Assembly: GCA_965204155.1 (NCBI GenBank)
Contig: OZ241971.1
Span: forward strand, 248,001 to 312,000
Direction of reading: 5' to 3'
Source: UBA6522 sp965204155
GTDB lineage: Bacteria > Pseudomonadota > Gammaproteobacteria > Steroidobacterales > Rariloculaceae
DNA: 64,000 nucleotides
Below the pieces are notes generated by a model. The model saw only the letters and a list, made by a program, of their open reading frames with translations. It had not been told where the DNA came from and did not search any database. The translations under genes were made by a program, and so were the position numbers. Below are positions 33,826 to 41,831 of this stretch, piece after piece. Numbering within the stretch: the first letter of the stretch is position 1; each line of letters begins with the position of its first letter.

Positions 33826-34415
33826 GGATATTCGACGATCAGGTGGGGCATTCGGGCGGCGGCCGGACGCCGGTCCGGCGGTGCTGGGGCGGTGGTCTTT
33901 GCTCGGCTTGCAATCTCGCGGGTTAAAATAGACATACCGCTTCCGGTCCTGTCCCATCCACATGGCAAATGGCTGCGGGTCATGACACGCCCCGGATGAT
34001 CTACCACATTCCCGGCCGCGCCGCGGTCGGCGTGACCCTGGACACGCTCGGCGCGCTCAAGGACGAATTCGAGCACTTCGTGGGCATGTAGCACGCGGTG
34101 AACGACCTCGGTTTCGTCTCCGAATGCCTCAATGCCTTCGGTGCAGACGTGAGGATCTTCGTCGGATTGGAAGAGCCGGGTTTTCCGGCAATGGCCATCG
34201 GCAACGCTTGCCTGGAACTGGCGTTCGTTCTCTGTCGGACTGCCCGCGCACGTATCCACCGCGTCGACGTCCCATTGGGCAGGGGACGGTTAGCCAGCAA
34301 TTTGCACGGCGTCACCAAATTGCCGTGACCTGTCTCATGACAGACCATGGCAAGCCGGTTGGTTGAAACCCGCTGGAACTGCCGTCCGGGCCGCACGACC
34401 GAAGCGATTGCGGGC
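33826..34415. other. Degraded intergenic region
   Basis: About 590 bp between the IS630 relic and the crotonase stop without an intact gene. A short plus-strand stretch (about 33999-34091) reads IYHIPGRAAVGVTLDTLGALKDEFEHFV, which may be a worn gene piece of unknown origin. A site similar to the regulon operator lies at 34326-34347. Confidence 0.4.
34326..34347. promoter_or_regulatory. Orphan regulon-operator-like site
   Basis: The core CTGTCTCATGACAG matches the operator at 44476-44497 (opposite orientation) at 17 of 22 positions by my count. It lies 69 bp downstream of the crotonase stop with no intact gene to serve, so it may be a relic from a deleted gene or chance. Confidence 0.3.
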
Positions 34416-35171
34416 CTATGCATTGAGGAGCCTGCTCAGGTTGGCTTGCGCCTCGTCGCCGAACCATTCGCGCACGCGGTTCTCGATCGGTTCGGCTTCG
34501 ATCTGCGTCAGCACCCGGAGCATCCCGGCCCGCGCGGCCGCTCGTGTCTTCAACATAGCGCCGCGCGGCAGTTTCAGCGCGCGGTCGCACCAGGCCACCG
34601 CCCTGCTGACGACGAAGCGCGGACTGGCGAGTTCGTCCGCAAGGCCCTGTGCTCTGGCCTGCCTCGCGTCCAGCACCGTTGCGCCCAGAACGAGTTGCTG
34701 GGCCCGGTGCTCGCCCACGATGCGCGCCAGCGCGTACGTCAGGTGACGCCCGACCGTCATGCCGCCCCGGACTTCGGTGATCCCGAACCGGCCCGTGCGC
34801 CTGTTCATCACGCGGTAGTCGCAAAACAACGAGAATACTGCGCCCGCCCCAAGGCAACTGCCCGTTATCGCACAGGCGACGGGGATCTCCGAACGCCCGA
34901 TCGCAAGCGTGACGACCCGCAGGGCCTCGAAGGTGCGGGCGATTTCGGTGCGGGAAAGCAGCGCCGCCTTCTTTATGTCCAGGCCCGCGCTGAAAGCGCC
35001 ATCCCGGCCGGACAGGACGAGCGCGCCGACGCCACCTTGTTGCGCGTCCGCGATCGCGCCGCCGAGGCGTCCGAGCAGCTCGAGATTGACCGCGTTGACC
35101 GGCGGCCGGCACAGGCGCAACTCTCTCACGCGATTGCCGCTGTACAGTCGATGGTCGATGATATCCAGCAT
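34416..35171 (-). CDS. Enoyl-CoA hydratase/isomerase (crotonase) family protein
   Basis: A 251-aa crotonase-fold enzyme acting on an acyl-CoA. The oxyanion-hole loops are AFSAGLDIKKA (59-69) and TGSCLGAGAVFSLFCDYR (103-120). The first hydratase glutamate appears kept (E133 in GITEVRGG), but the second position looks like Gln158/159 (HRAQQLVL), so it may not be a classical hydratase; this alignment is by eye. It is the last gene of MFS-ALDH-crotonase, 122 bp after ALDH. Its 3' end is duplicated at 32262-32386. Confidence 0.9.
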   Translation of the reverse strand: MLDIIDHRLYSGNRVRELRLCRPPVNAVNLELLGRLGGAIADAQQGGVGALVLSGRDGAFSAGLDIKKAALLSRTEIARTFEALRVVTLAIGRSEIPVACAITGSCLGAGAVFSLFCDYRVMNRRTGRFGITEVRGGMTVGRHLTYALARIVGEHRAQQLVLGATVLDARQARAQGLADELASPRFVVSRAVAWCDRALKLPRGAMLKTRAAARAGMLRVLTQIEAEPIENRVREWFGDEAQANLSRLLNA

Positions 35172-35293
35172 ACGAGCGGTTTCCCGGCGGCCGTTTCAAT
35201 CAACGCCGCAGGCGCACGGACCACCCGCCCGCCTGCTGCACGCGTCGGATCGGCCTCGGTCCCGCGGTCCGGGCGGGCGGGCGAATCCGGCGG

Positions 35294-36712
35294 TCACGCG
35301 GCCTTGTTGACGATCCTGATCGACGTGTACGCGGCCAGGCCCTCTTCGGCGAATTCCACGCCGATCCCGGAGTGCTTGATGCCCCCGAACGGCACGTGGG
35401 GTTGAATCTCCGCGTGCTTGTTCACGTACACGGTACCGGCCTCGAGCCGCTCGGCGACCCGGGCACATGCCTGCGCGTCCTCGCCCCACACGGACGCGCC
35501 CAGTCCGTAGTCGGTGCCGTTGGCCCGCTCGATCGCGTCGGCGACATCCGTGTAGGCGACGATCGGCAAGACCGGACCGAACTGTTCTTCGTCCACCAGG
35601 CGCACGCCGTCGGAGACGCCCGTCACGATGGTGACCGGATAGAAGAAGTTCGGGCCGCCGGCGGGGTTGCCACCGCTCACGCAGGCCGCGCCGTTGGCCT
35701 TCGCATCCTCGACAAGCTCGATCACCCGGTTGAACTGGCGCTCGTTCTGCAGCGGTCCGAGCACGTTGTCCTCCTCGCGCCCGTCGCCCATCGGCACGGC
35801 GGCGGCAAACCCCGCCAGGGCGTCGGCAATCGCGTCGACGTCGCCTTCGTGAACGTACAGGCGCTTGAGCGCGCCGCAGGTCTGCCCCGAGTTCACCATG
35901 GAGGCGAAGAACAGATCCTCGGCGAACCGCTCCGGGTCCGTGCCGGGCAGCACGATGCCCGGATCGTTGCCGCCGAGCTCCAGCGTCACGGGCGTGACGC
36001 CCGCCGCGGCACTGGCCATGACCTTCTTGCCCGTGGCGATGGAGCCCGTGAACACGATCTTGTCGATGCCCGGGTGCTTCGTCAGTTCGGCGCCGAGTCC
36101 GTCGCCGCCCGACACGGCGTTGACGAGCCCCGCCGGCAAGGCCTCGGACATGAGCTCCACCATGCGAAGCGTGCTCAGCGGCGTGAACGGCGACGGCTTG
36201 ATGACGACCGTATTGCCGGCGCGGATGCCCGGCACGATGTGCCAGATCGCGATGATCAGCGGCCAGTTCCACGGGGTGATGGAGCCGACCACGCCAAGCG
36301 GCACGCGCTGCTGAACGACATGGCGCTCCTCGCTGTCCTCCAGCACCTTGTCGGGGAGGTTGAGCGAGGCCGTGTAGCTCGCCCACCCCGAGCAACCGCC
36401 GAGTTCGAACCTCGAACCCACGCCACCGAGGGGTTTGCCCTGCTCCGCGGTCAAGAGCGCGGCCAGTTCCTCGGCGTTGTCCGCGCAGACCCCGGCGATC
36501 GTCTCGCAGGCACCGGCCCGGTCGGCGTCGCTGCTCCCGCGCCAGGACCGGAACGCCTTTCTCGCCGCGGCAACCGCCCGGTCCAGGTGCTCGGCCGTGC
36601 CCACGGGCGCTTCGCCGACGATTTCGTCGGTGTTCGCCGGATTGCGCACCGGCACATGGGAACGGGCGGCAACGCGTTGCCCGCCGATGCTCATGTGATA
36701 TTTCCTGTTCAT
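35294..36712 (-). CDS. NAD(P)-dependent aldehyde dehydrogenase
   Basis: A 472-aa ALDH oxidising an aldehyde to the acid. Conserved parts are PWNWP (147-151), KPSPFTPLS, FTGSIATGKK, catalytic general base E245 (LELGGND) and nucleophile C279 (NSGQTCGALKR). The closest functional group is the succinate-semialdehyde/betaine-aldehyde type; the substrate cannot be fixed from sequence. Within the regulon it would oxidise the semialdehyde made by the neighbouring aminotransferase or a demethylation-derived aldehyde. Confidence 0.93.
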   Translation of the reverse strand: MNRKYHMSIGGQRVAARSHVPVRNPANTDEIVGEAPVGTAEHLDRAVAAARKAFRSWRGSSDADRAGACETIAGVCADNAEELAALLTAEQGKPLGGVGSRFELGGCSGWASYTASLNLPDKVLEDSEERHVVQQRVPLGVVGSITPWNWPLIIAIWHIVPGIRAGNTVVIKPSPFTPLSTLRMVELMSEALPAGLVNAVSGGDGLGAELTKHPGIDKIVFTGSIATGKKVMASAAAGVTPVTLELGGNDPGIVLPGTDPERFAEDLFFASMVNSGQTCGALKRLYVHEGDVDAIADALAGFAAAVPMGDGREEDNVLGPLQNERQFNRVIELVEDAKANGAACVSGGNPAGGPNFFYPVTIVTGVSDGVRLVDEEQFGPVLPIVAYTDVADAIERANGTDYGLGASVWGEDAQACARVAERLEAGTVYVNKHAEIQPHVPFGGIKHSGIGVEFAEEGLAAYTSIRIVNKAA

Positions 36713-36822
36713 GTTGTCGCCTCACCTGTATTCAATGGATGGCGCGCCGGGCGAATTCCCCGGTGAGAATCCGCCGTTCGTCTCCGGTCTTCGCCGGCGC
36801 GCGGAAGTTCGTGGACGCCGCT

Positions 36823-37983
36823 TCACGATCGGTCCGATACCAGCATCCGCAGCACGCAGTACGTCAGGGCCGACAGCGCCATGAAAAAGATGCTCATGTA
36901 GATGACGGGAATGTAGTTGGTACCCGATATCAGGGTACCCGCGACGATCGGCCCCAGCGATATGCCCCCGCCCTGGATGGCCGGCAGCAGCGTGATGTTC
37001 CTGCCCGTCGCGTCCAGGTGTGCAACCCAGCCGCTCTGGAACGGGATGATGAAGTTGTACATCAGGTTGAAACCGTTGATGGCGGCGAGAAACAGCCGGT
37101 CGGACGGCTCCAGCAGCAACAGCGCGACCGAGCCCATGGCGATCAGCAGGCCGATGACGATCGGGCCGACGCGCCCGTACCGGTCGGACATCCACGCCGC
37201 GAGCAACGAGCCGACTATGCTCACCAGTACGGAGATCGCCAGCGCGGACGAGACGAAATCCTCCGAACGCCCGCCCTGGTCCGCAATGCGTTCGGCAAAG
37301 GACCAGAATCCGTTCATGCCGATGAAGAACACCGCAACGCCGAGAAACGCCAGCAGCAGCGGTCCGTTCAGGCCCCACGCCGGGCTCTCCGCCGCGGAGG
37401 CGCCCTTGTCGAAGCGCCGCGGCACGGTCCTGAGCAGCAACAGGACCGAACTCATCACGACGGAAAACACGACGTAGTACGAGCCGATGCCGCCCACGCG
37501 GATCATCAGCGGCGTGGCGAACAGCAGCGCACCGCCCAGCGCGACCTGCACGGAAAGGGCAAAACCGAAGTTGCGGTCGGGCCGCCGGGTCGCACCGAGG
37601 CCGGCGACTGCGGAGCCTACCATCGTGCCCATCGCGAATCCGACGACGTACCTGAGCGAGAGAAGCGGCGCGAATCCTTCGACGCCCAGGCAGGCGAGAT
37701 TGCCGAGCACGTACACCGCCAGGGCGCCGAGGATCGCGTGACGGAAGTGAACCCTGTGAAGCCACAGCCGGGCCAGCAGCACCGCCACCGTGTTCGACGA
37801 CATGTCGGCGGACAACAGCCACCCGATCTGTGCGGCGGAAAATCCGAACTGCTCCTCGAAAATGCCCGCCCAGATCGGCAGCACGAAGTACACCGACGTG
37901 CCGGCGCCGAACAACAGGCAGAACAGTGCCCGGGACGAGACTGAATCGGCGCTTGCCTGCGCCGGGCGGGCCTGGGGTGCCAA
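36823..37983 (-). CDS. MFS transporter
   Basis: A 386-aa permease with about twelve hydrophobic helices and MFS loop motifs such as AWMSDRYGRVGPIVIG between helices. It begins MAPQARPAQASADSVSSRALFCLLFGAGTSVYFVLPIWAG. It leads the minus-strand operon MFS-ALDH-crotonase; the operator at 38019-38040 lies 36 bp upstream of its start. It probably imports the regulon substrate or exports a by-product across the inner membrane. Confidence 0.9.
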   Translation of the reverse strand: MAPQARPAQASADSVSSRALFCLLFGAGTSVYFVLPIWAGIFEEQFGFSAAQIGWLLSADMSSNTVAVLLARLWLHRVHFRHAILGALAVYVLGNLACLGVEGFAPLLSLRYVVGFAMGTMVGSAVAGLGATRRPDRNFGFALSVQVALGGALLFATPLMIRVGGIGSYYVVFSVVMSSVLLLLRTVPRRFDKGASAAESPAWGLNGPLLLAFLGVAVFFIGMNGFWSFAERIADQGGRSEDFVSSALAISVLVSIVGSLLAAWMSDRYGRVGPIVIGLLIAMGSVALLLLEPSDRLFLAAINGFNLMYNFIIPFQSGWVAHLDATGRNITLLPAIQGGGISLGPIVAGTLISGTNYIPVIYMSIFFMALSALTYCVLRMLVSDRS

Positions 37984-38018
37984 GTCTGTCCTCCCTGGCG
38001 GGACACGGGAAATTGATT

Positions 38019-38040
38019 TTATCTGTTGGGTGACAGATAA
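38019..38040. promoter_or_regulatory. Regulon operator 1 (palindrome)
   Basis: TTATCTGT-TGGGTG-ACAGATAA: perfect 8-bp arms and a 6-bp spacer, in the 95-bp gap between the divergent MFS and aminotransferase starts. Nearly identical palindromes occur at 44476 and 48243. Confidence 0.85.
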
Positions 38041-38078
38041 TCAATCCGACCGTTTCCCACAGCAAGAGTACCGGGCCC

Positions 38079-39449
38079 ATGTCGAACGCTGAGTATTCCG
38101 AGCTCAAAGGCCTCAACGACAACGTATTGCATCCCATGAGCATCCCGGCCGTGCATCAACGCGAACCGGTCTTTCTCACCCGCGGGCAGGGCGTTCATGT
38201 CTACGATCACGCCGGCCGGCGGTATCTCGACGGGATGGGCGGGCTGTGGTGCGTGAACGTCGGGCACGGCCGGGAGGAGATGCGCGAAGCCATCGACCGC
38301 CAGCTCGGCAGGCTCGCCTATTTCAGCACGTTCGGGGAACTGTCCAACGAACCGTCCGCACGGCTCGCCTCCCGCATCAAGGCGCTGCTCGAGCCCGAGG
38401 ACGTGGGCAAGGTCTTCTTCTCGCTGGGGGGGTCGGATGCCGTGGAGACGGCGCTCAAGCTGTCGCGCCAGTTCTGGCGGGCGAGCGGGCAGCCGTCGAA
38501 GACGGGTTTCATTTCGCTTGAGTGCGGGTATCACGGGGTGCATTTCGGGGGGACGTCGCTGAACGGGATGCCGGCGTTCCAGGAGCCCTACCATCCGCTC
38601 CTGCCGGGGTGCTCGCAGATCGCCAACCCGTTTCCGTACCGGAATCCCTGGACGGAGGACCCCGAGGAACTCGGCCGGATATGCGCCGACATCCTGGACC
38701 GGGAGATCCGGGCGCTTGGAGCGGACAATGTCGCCGCGTTCATCGCCGAGCCCATCCAGGGGGCGGGCGGCGTCATCGTGCCGCCGGCGAACTACTGGCC
38801 GCTGGTGCGGGAAGTCTGCGACGCGCACGATGTGCTGCTGATCGCCGACGAGGTGGTCACCGGGTTCGGGCGCAGCGGCTGCCTGTTCGGCGCCCGCGGC
38901 TGGGGGGTGAAACCCGACATGTCCTGTTTCGCCAAGGGCCTGACGTCCGGTTACGTTCCGCTGGGCGCGACCGCGGTCAGCACCCGCGTTGCCGAAGCGT
39001 TCGACGCCGCCCCGCCCGAAGGCTTCATCGCGCACGGCTACACCTACTCGGGCCATCCGCTGGCCTGCGCGGCGGCGCTCGCGGCGATCGGGATCGTCGA
39101 GCGGGAGAACCTCGTGGACAATGCCGCGGATGTCGGCGCCTACCTGCTGGAGAGACTCAAGCCGCTGGCGGAGCGCCATGCACACCTGGGCGAGGTCCGC
39201 GGCAAGGGACTGATGGTGGCGCTCGACCTGGTCGAGGACAAGACCTCCAGGGAACCGGTCAGCCCGATGTCGGCCTACTCCGACATGCTGGCCACGGACT
39301 GCCAGGACAACGGCGTCATCGTCCGTCCGGTGGGACCCAAGATCATCGTGTCGCCGCCGCTGACATTCTCGAGGGAAAACGCGGATACGCTGGCGGCGGC
39401 GCTGGACGCGGCATTCTCCAGAGTCGCCCTCGACATGAAGGCGGCCTGA
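38079..39449 (+). CDS. Class III omega-aminotransferase
   Basis: A 456-aa PLP enzyme of the class III group, which transfers terminal amino groups (for example beta-alanine or taurine to pyruvate). PLP Lys286 is in SCFAKGLTSGYVPLGA, the cofactor Asp257 in IADEVVTGFGRSG, and the phosphate-binding Gly/Ser in FSLGGSDAVETALK. The N-terminus HPMSIPAVHQREPVFLTRGQGVHVYDHAGRRYLDGMGGLWCVNVGHG is typical of the beta-alanine-pyruvate type. It is first in the plus-strand operon, 6 bp before the Rieske oxygenase gene. Confidence 0.94.
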   Translation: MSNAEYSELKGLNDNVLHPMSIPAVHQREPVFLTRGQGVHVYDHAGRRYLDGMGGLWCVNVGHGREEMREAIDRQLGRLAYFSTFGELSNEPSARLASRIKALLEPEDVGKVFFSLGGSDAVETALKLSRQFWRASGQPSKTGFISLECGYHGVHFGGTSLNGMPAFQEPYHPLLPGCSQIANPFPYRNPWTEDPEELGRICADILDREIRALGADNVAAFIAEPIQGAGGVIVPPANYWPLVREVCDAHDVLLIADEVVTGFGRSGCLFGARGWGVKPDMSCFAKGLTSGYVPLGATAVSTRVAEAFDAAPPEGFIAHGYTYSGHPLACAAALAAIGIVERENLVDNAADVGAYLLERLKPLAERHAHLGEVRGKGLMVALDLVEDKTSREPVSPMSAYSDMLATDCQDNGVIVRPVGPKIIVSPPLTFSRENADTLAAALDAAFSRVALDMKAA

Positions 39450-39455
39450 CGAACG

Positions 39456-40679
39456 GTGGACGCAACCATCGAGGCGCTCGCCGGGCAATGCGAAACCGGC
39501 CGGACGCTGCCGCAACTCTTCTACTGCGACGCCGGGGTATTTCGGGAAGACAGGAAACACGTCATCGATTCGCTCTGGCACCTGGCGGGCCATGCGGCCG
39601 CGATTCCGGAGGCAGGCGACTGGTTCCTGTTCAGGATCTGCGGGGAGGAGATCATCGTCGTGCGCGACGCCGGCGGCGCGGTCCGGGCGCACTACAACGT
39701 ATGCCGACACCGCGGGTCGCGCATCTGCACCGAAGCGGGCGGCCACGCGAAAGCGTTCGTCTGTCCGTACCATGCGTGGACGTACGGATTGGACGGCACG
39801 CTGCGGGCCGCCCGCCTGATGCCCGGGGACTTTCGGCGCGAGGACCACGGACTGCATCCCTGCCGCGTTCGCGAACTGCACGGGCTGATCTTCGTTTCCC
39901 TGGCGGACGAACCGTTGCCATTCGACGCAGCCGCCGGGCCGTTTCGCGAATACCTTCGATTTCACGGCATTCGCACGGCGGCGATCGCCCGATCGCTTGT
40001 CCTGCCGACGAAGGCGAACTGGAAGCTGGTCGTTGAGAATTTCATCGAATGCTACCACTGCGTCCCGGCGCACCCGGAGTACTGCTCCGTGCATTCGAGC
40101 CTGAAACTGCTCGCCGCGGGCGCCGGGATGGGGTCGGGCCCGGAAGACGCCGGCCGCGCGTACCGGACCGAGTACCTCGCCTGGAAAACCGGGGTGGAGA
40201 AGCTCGGGCACCCGTGCCGCGAGGACAGTTTCGACCACGGGGCGGGCATGGCCCGGATGCCGATCAAGGACGGGTGGCTGACCGAAAGCCGGGACGGCCG
40301 CCCGGTCGCTCCGCTGATGGGCGAGTGCGCCCGGTACGACGGAGGAATCACCTATGTCGCGTTCAACTTCATGAATTACCTGGTCGCGTCCAACGACCAC
40401 GCCGTGCTGTTTCGCTTCACGCCGGTCAGCGAAACCGCGACCGATGTGGAGGCCATCTGGCTCGTGGACGGCAACGCCGTGGAAGGCCGCGACTACGACC
40501 CGGAGGCGGTCTCGTGGGTCTGGGCGGCGACGCTTGCGCAGGATGCGCGCATCACCGAGGCCAACCAGGCGGGCATCGGCTCCGCACGCTACCGTCCCGG
40601 GCCGTATTCCGAACAGGAACGGATGAACCGGGAGTTCACGCGCTGGTACCTCGACAGGCTCGCGGCACGATCGCGCTGA
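39456..40679 (+). CDS. Rieske non-heme iron oxygenase, alpha subunit
   Basis: A 407-aa oxygenase with a [2Fe-2S] Rieske centre (C83, H85, C103, H106 in CRHRG and CPYHAW) and a mononuclear iron site (H201, H206 in ECYHCVPAHPEY plus a downstream Asp). The residue bridging the two centres is Glu198 (NFIECYH) instead of the Asp of classical ring dioxygenases. That feature is associated with quaternary-ammonium oxygenases such as carnitine and glycine-betaine monooxygenases. The start is GTG. No reductase or beta-subunit gene is adjacent, so an electron donor must come from elsewhere. Confidence 0.93.
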   Translation: MDATIEALAGQCETGRTLPQLFYCDAGVFREDRKHVIDSLWHLAGHAAAIPEAGDWFLFRICGEEIIVVRDAGGAVRAHYNVCRHRGSRICTEAGGHAKAFVCPYHAWTYGLDGTLRAARLMPGDFRREDHGLHPCRVRELHGLIFVSLADEPLPFDAAAGPFREYLRFHGIRTAAIARSLVLPTKANWKLVVENFIECYHCVPAHPEYCSVHSSLKLLAAGAGMGSGPEDAGRAYRTEYLAWKTGVEKLGHPCREDSFDHGAGMARMPIKDGWLTESRDGRPVAPLMGECARYDGGITYVAFNFMNYLVASNDHAVLFRFTPVSETATDVEAIWLVDGNAVEGRDYDPEAVSWVWAATLAQDARITEANQAGIGSARYRPGPYSEQERMNREFTRWYLDRLAARSR

Positions 40680-40817
40680 ACGCTCCCCGCCGGGCACCGG
40701 CATAGAGGATCGTCATGCCCCGGCGTTGCCCGGTATGGAGTTCCAAGATGTAGGCAGGCGTTTGCAGGCCGCCCACCCACGGCATCAGTGCCTCGACCGC
40801 ATCCGGCATCGCGCGGG

Positions 40818-41234
40818 CTATCCGATCAGGCGGAACCCGACAGAGGCGAAATGGTGGTCGAACGCGAATGCCTGCCTGATACCGTGTCGGGTCATGAGCA
40901 CAAAGCTCGTGGCGTCGACCGCGGATAGCTTGTACAGGTCGCGGCGCTCGAACCAGACCCAGGCATCGCGCAGGTCGGAAGCCGCGCAGTCCAGTATGCG
41001 CAGGTCGGCAATGCGGTCCAGCGAGTCCTTCCAGTTCAGCGCCACGTCCCGGGATGCGTTGCGGTCGAGAAAGGTGAAGGTTTCGATCGCAACCGGCGCC
41101 GAAGTGCGGAGCGGAGTTCGCGCGCCCACGAGTTCACGCCAGGTCTCGACAGCCCTCCCATGAAGCGGGTCGCCGCGCACGGCCAGGGCAATCCAGGCCC
41201 CGCTGTCGACGAAGACCGCGTCACGCGCCCTCAT
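40818..41234 (-). CDS. vapC: VapC-type PIN-domain toxin
   Basis: A 138-aa PIN nuclease: AVFVDSGAWIALAVRGDPLHGRAVE holds the first Asp, IETFTFLDRN the conserved acidic residue, and LSAVDATSFVLMTRHGIRQAFAFDHHF the late Asp cluster. The ATG at 41234 overlaps the antitoxin stop by 4 bases. It sits between two halves of the catabolic cluster, convergent with the Rieske gene. Confidence 0.9.
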   Translation of the reverse strand: MRARDAVFVDSGAWIALAVRGDPLHGRAVETWRELVGARTPLRTSAPVAIETFTFLDRNASRDVALNWKDSLDRIADLRILDCAASDLRDAWVWFERRDLYKLSAVDATSFVLMTRHGIRQAFAFDHHFASVGFRLIG

Positions 41235-41443
41235 TCGGCCCGATCGTAGATCGTGTCGTGCTCCATGGCGGTCCGCGCCGCGGGACCGTCCCAAAGGCCA
41301 ACGGGGCCATCGGGCTCGGGACGCAGCCAGACACGGCGAACCGCCTCGCGCACGAGGTCGGCGACGCTGCGACCCGAACGCCTTGCCGTGCTCTGCAAAC
41401 GCTCGAATTCGTCTTCGGGGAAATAGACTTGCCGCTTGATCAT
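41231..41443 (-). CDS. vapB: VapB-type RHH antitoxin
   Basis: A 70-aa protein with an N-terminal ribbon-helix-helix (MIKRQVYFPEDEFERLQSTARRSGRSVADLVREAVRRVW) and a C-terminal tail for toxin binding (WDGPAARTAMEHDTIYDRAE). The 41443 ATG is chosen; an upstream in-frame start would cover the operator palindrome. It is coupled to vapC. Confidence 0.88.
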   Translation of the reverse strand: MIKRQVYFPEDEFERLQSTARRSGRSVADLVREAVRRVWLRPEPDGPVGLWDGPAARTAMEHDTIYDRAE

Positions 41444-41444
41444 G

Positions 41445-41473
41445 TATGGCAGCTTACGCACAGCACTGCCATA
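41445..41473. promoter_or_regulatory. Inverted repeat, probable vapBC operator
   Basis: Arms TATGGCAG (41445-41452) and CTGCCATA (41466-41473) are perfect 8-mers 13 bp apart, directly upstream of the vapB start. That is the expected place for autorepression by the RHH antitoxin. Confidence 0.6.
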
Positions 41474-41479
41474 TATCAA

Positions 41480-41831
41480 CAGGCAATTGCGCTCATGCAG
41501 TTGAAGTACCGGCTGGGAGTCACGCTCACGGCGCGTGAGTCGAGTGTCACACGTGCCAATACGGTGCGGTGCGCTCTTTCGAGTCGAAATTCGACCTGTC
41601 GGGTGATCGGGCGCTTCGACTCGTCGTCACCGGGGGTAACCACACGCTGCGGCGACATCCACACAGGTCTTGGTTACATGAGCCCGCAGGGTGCGTGCGC
41701 GTGGAGTGGTCAGGGTCCTGTCGAGGTGCGGTCGGTTCTCACCCGGGTCCGGTTCCCGGGCATCGGGCCAACAGGGCTGTCGGGCGGCGGTTGCAGCAGT
41801 GGATGGAGGGGTCCACCGCCCGCGATGCCCG
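41480..41831. other. Intergenic stretch without recognised gene
   Basis: About 350 bp between vapB and the ligase stop. It contains a small hairpin (CTCACG-GCG-CGTGAG, 41525-41539) without a T-tract. I see no coding sequence or element here. Confidence 0.4.

Noticed and set aside
33836..33870. Minus-strand MPHLIVEYPP, like the start of a tautomerase family protein
   Set aside because: It lies just upstream of the IS630 tail in another frame and has no further similarity; chance.
33999..34091. Plus-strand segment ending DEFEHFV, vaguely like a NuoF C-terminus
   Set aside because: Only about 25 residues, no conserved cysteines or flanking domain; too weak to name.
38019..40703. Long minus-strand open frame opposite the aminotransferase and Rieske genes
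   Set aside because: Composition shadow of two clear genes on the other strand.
41525..41539. Hairpin CTCACG-GCG-CGTGAG as a terminator
   Set aside because: Short stem and no T-tract on either strand.
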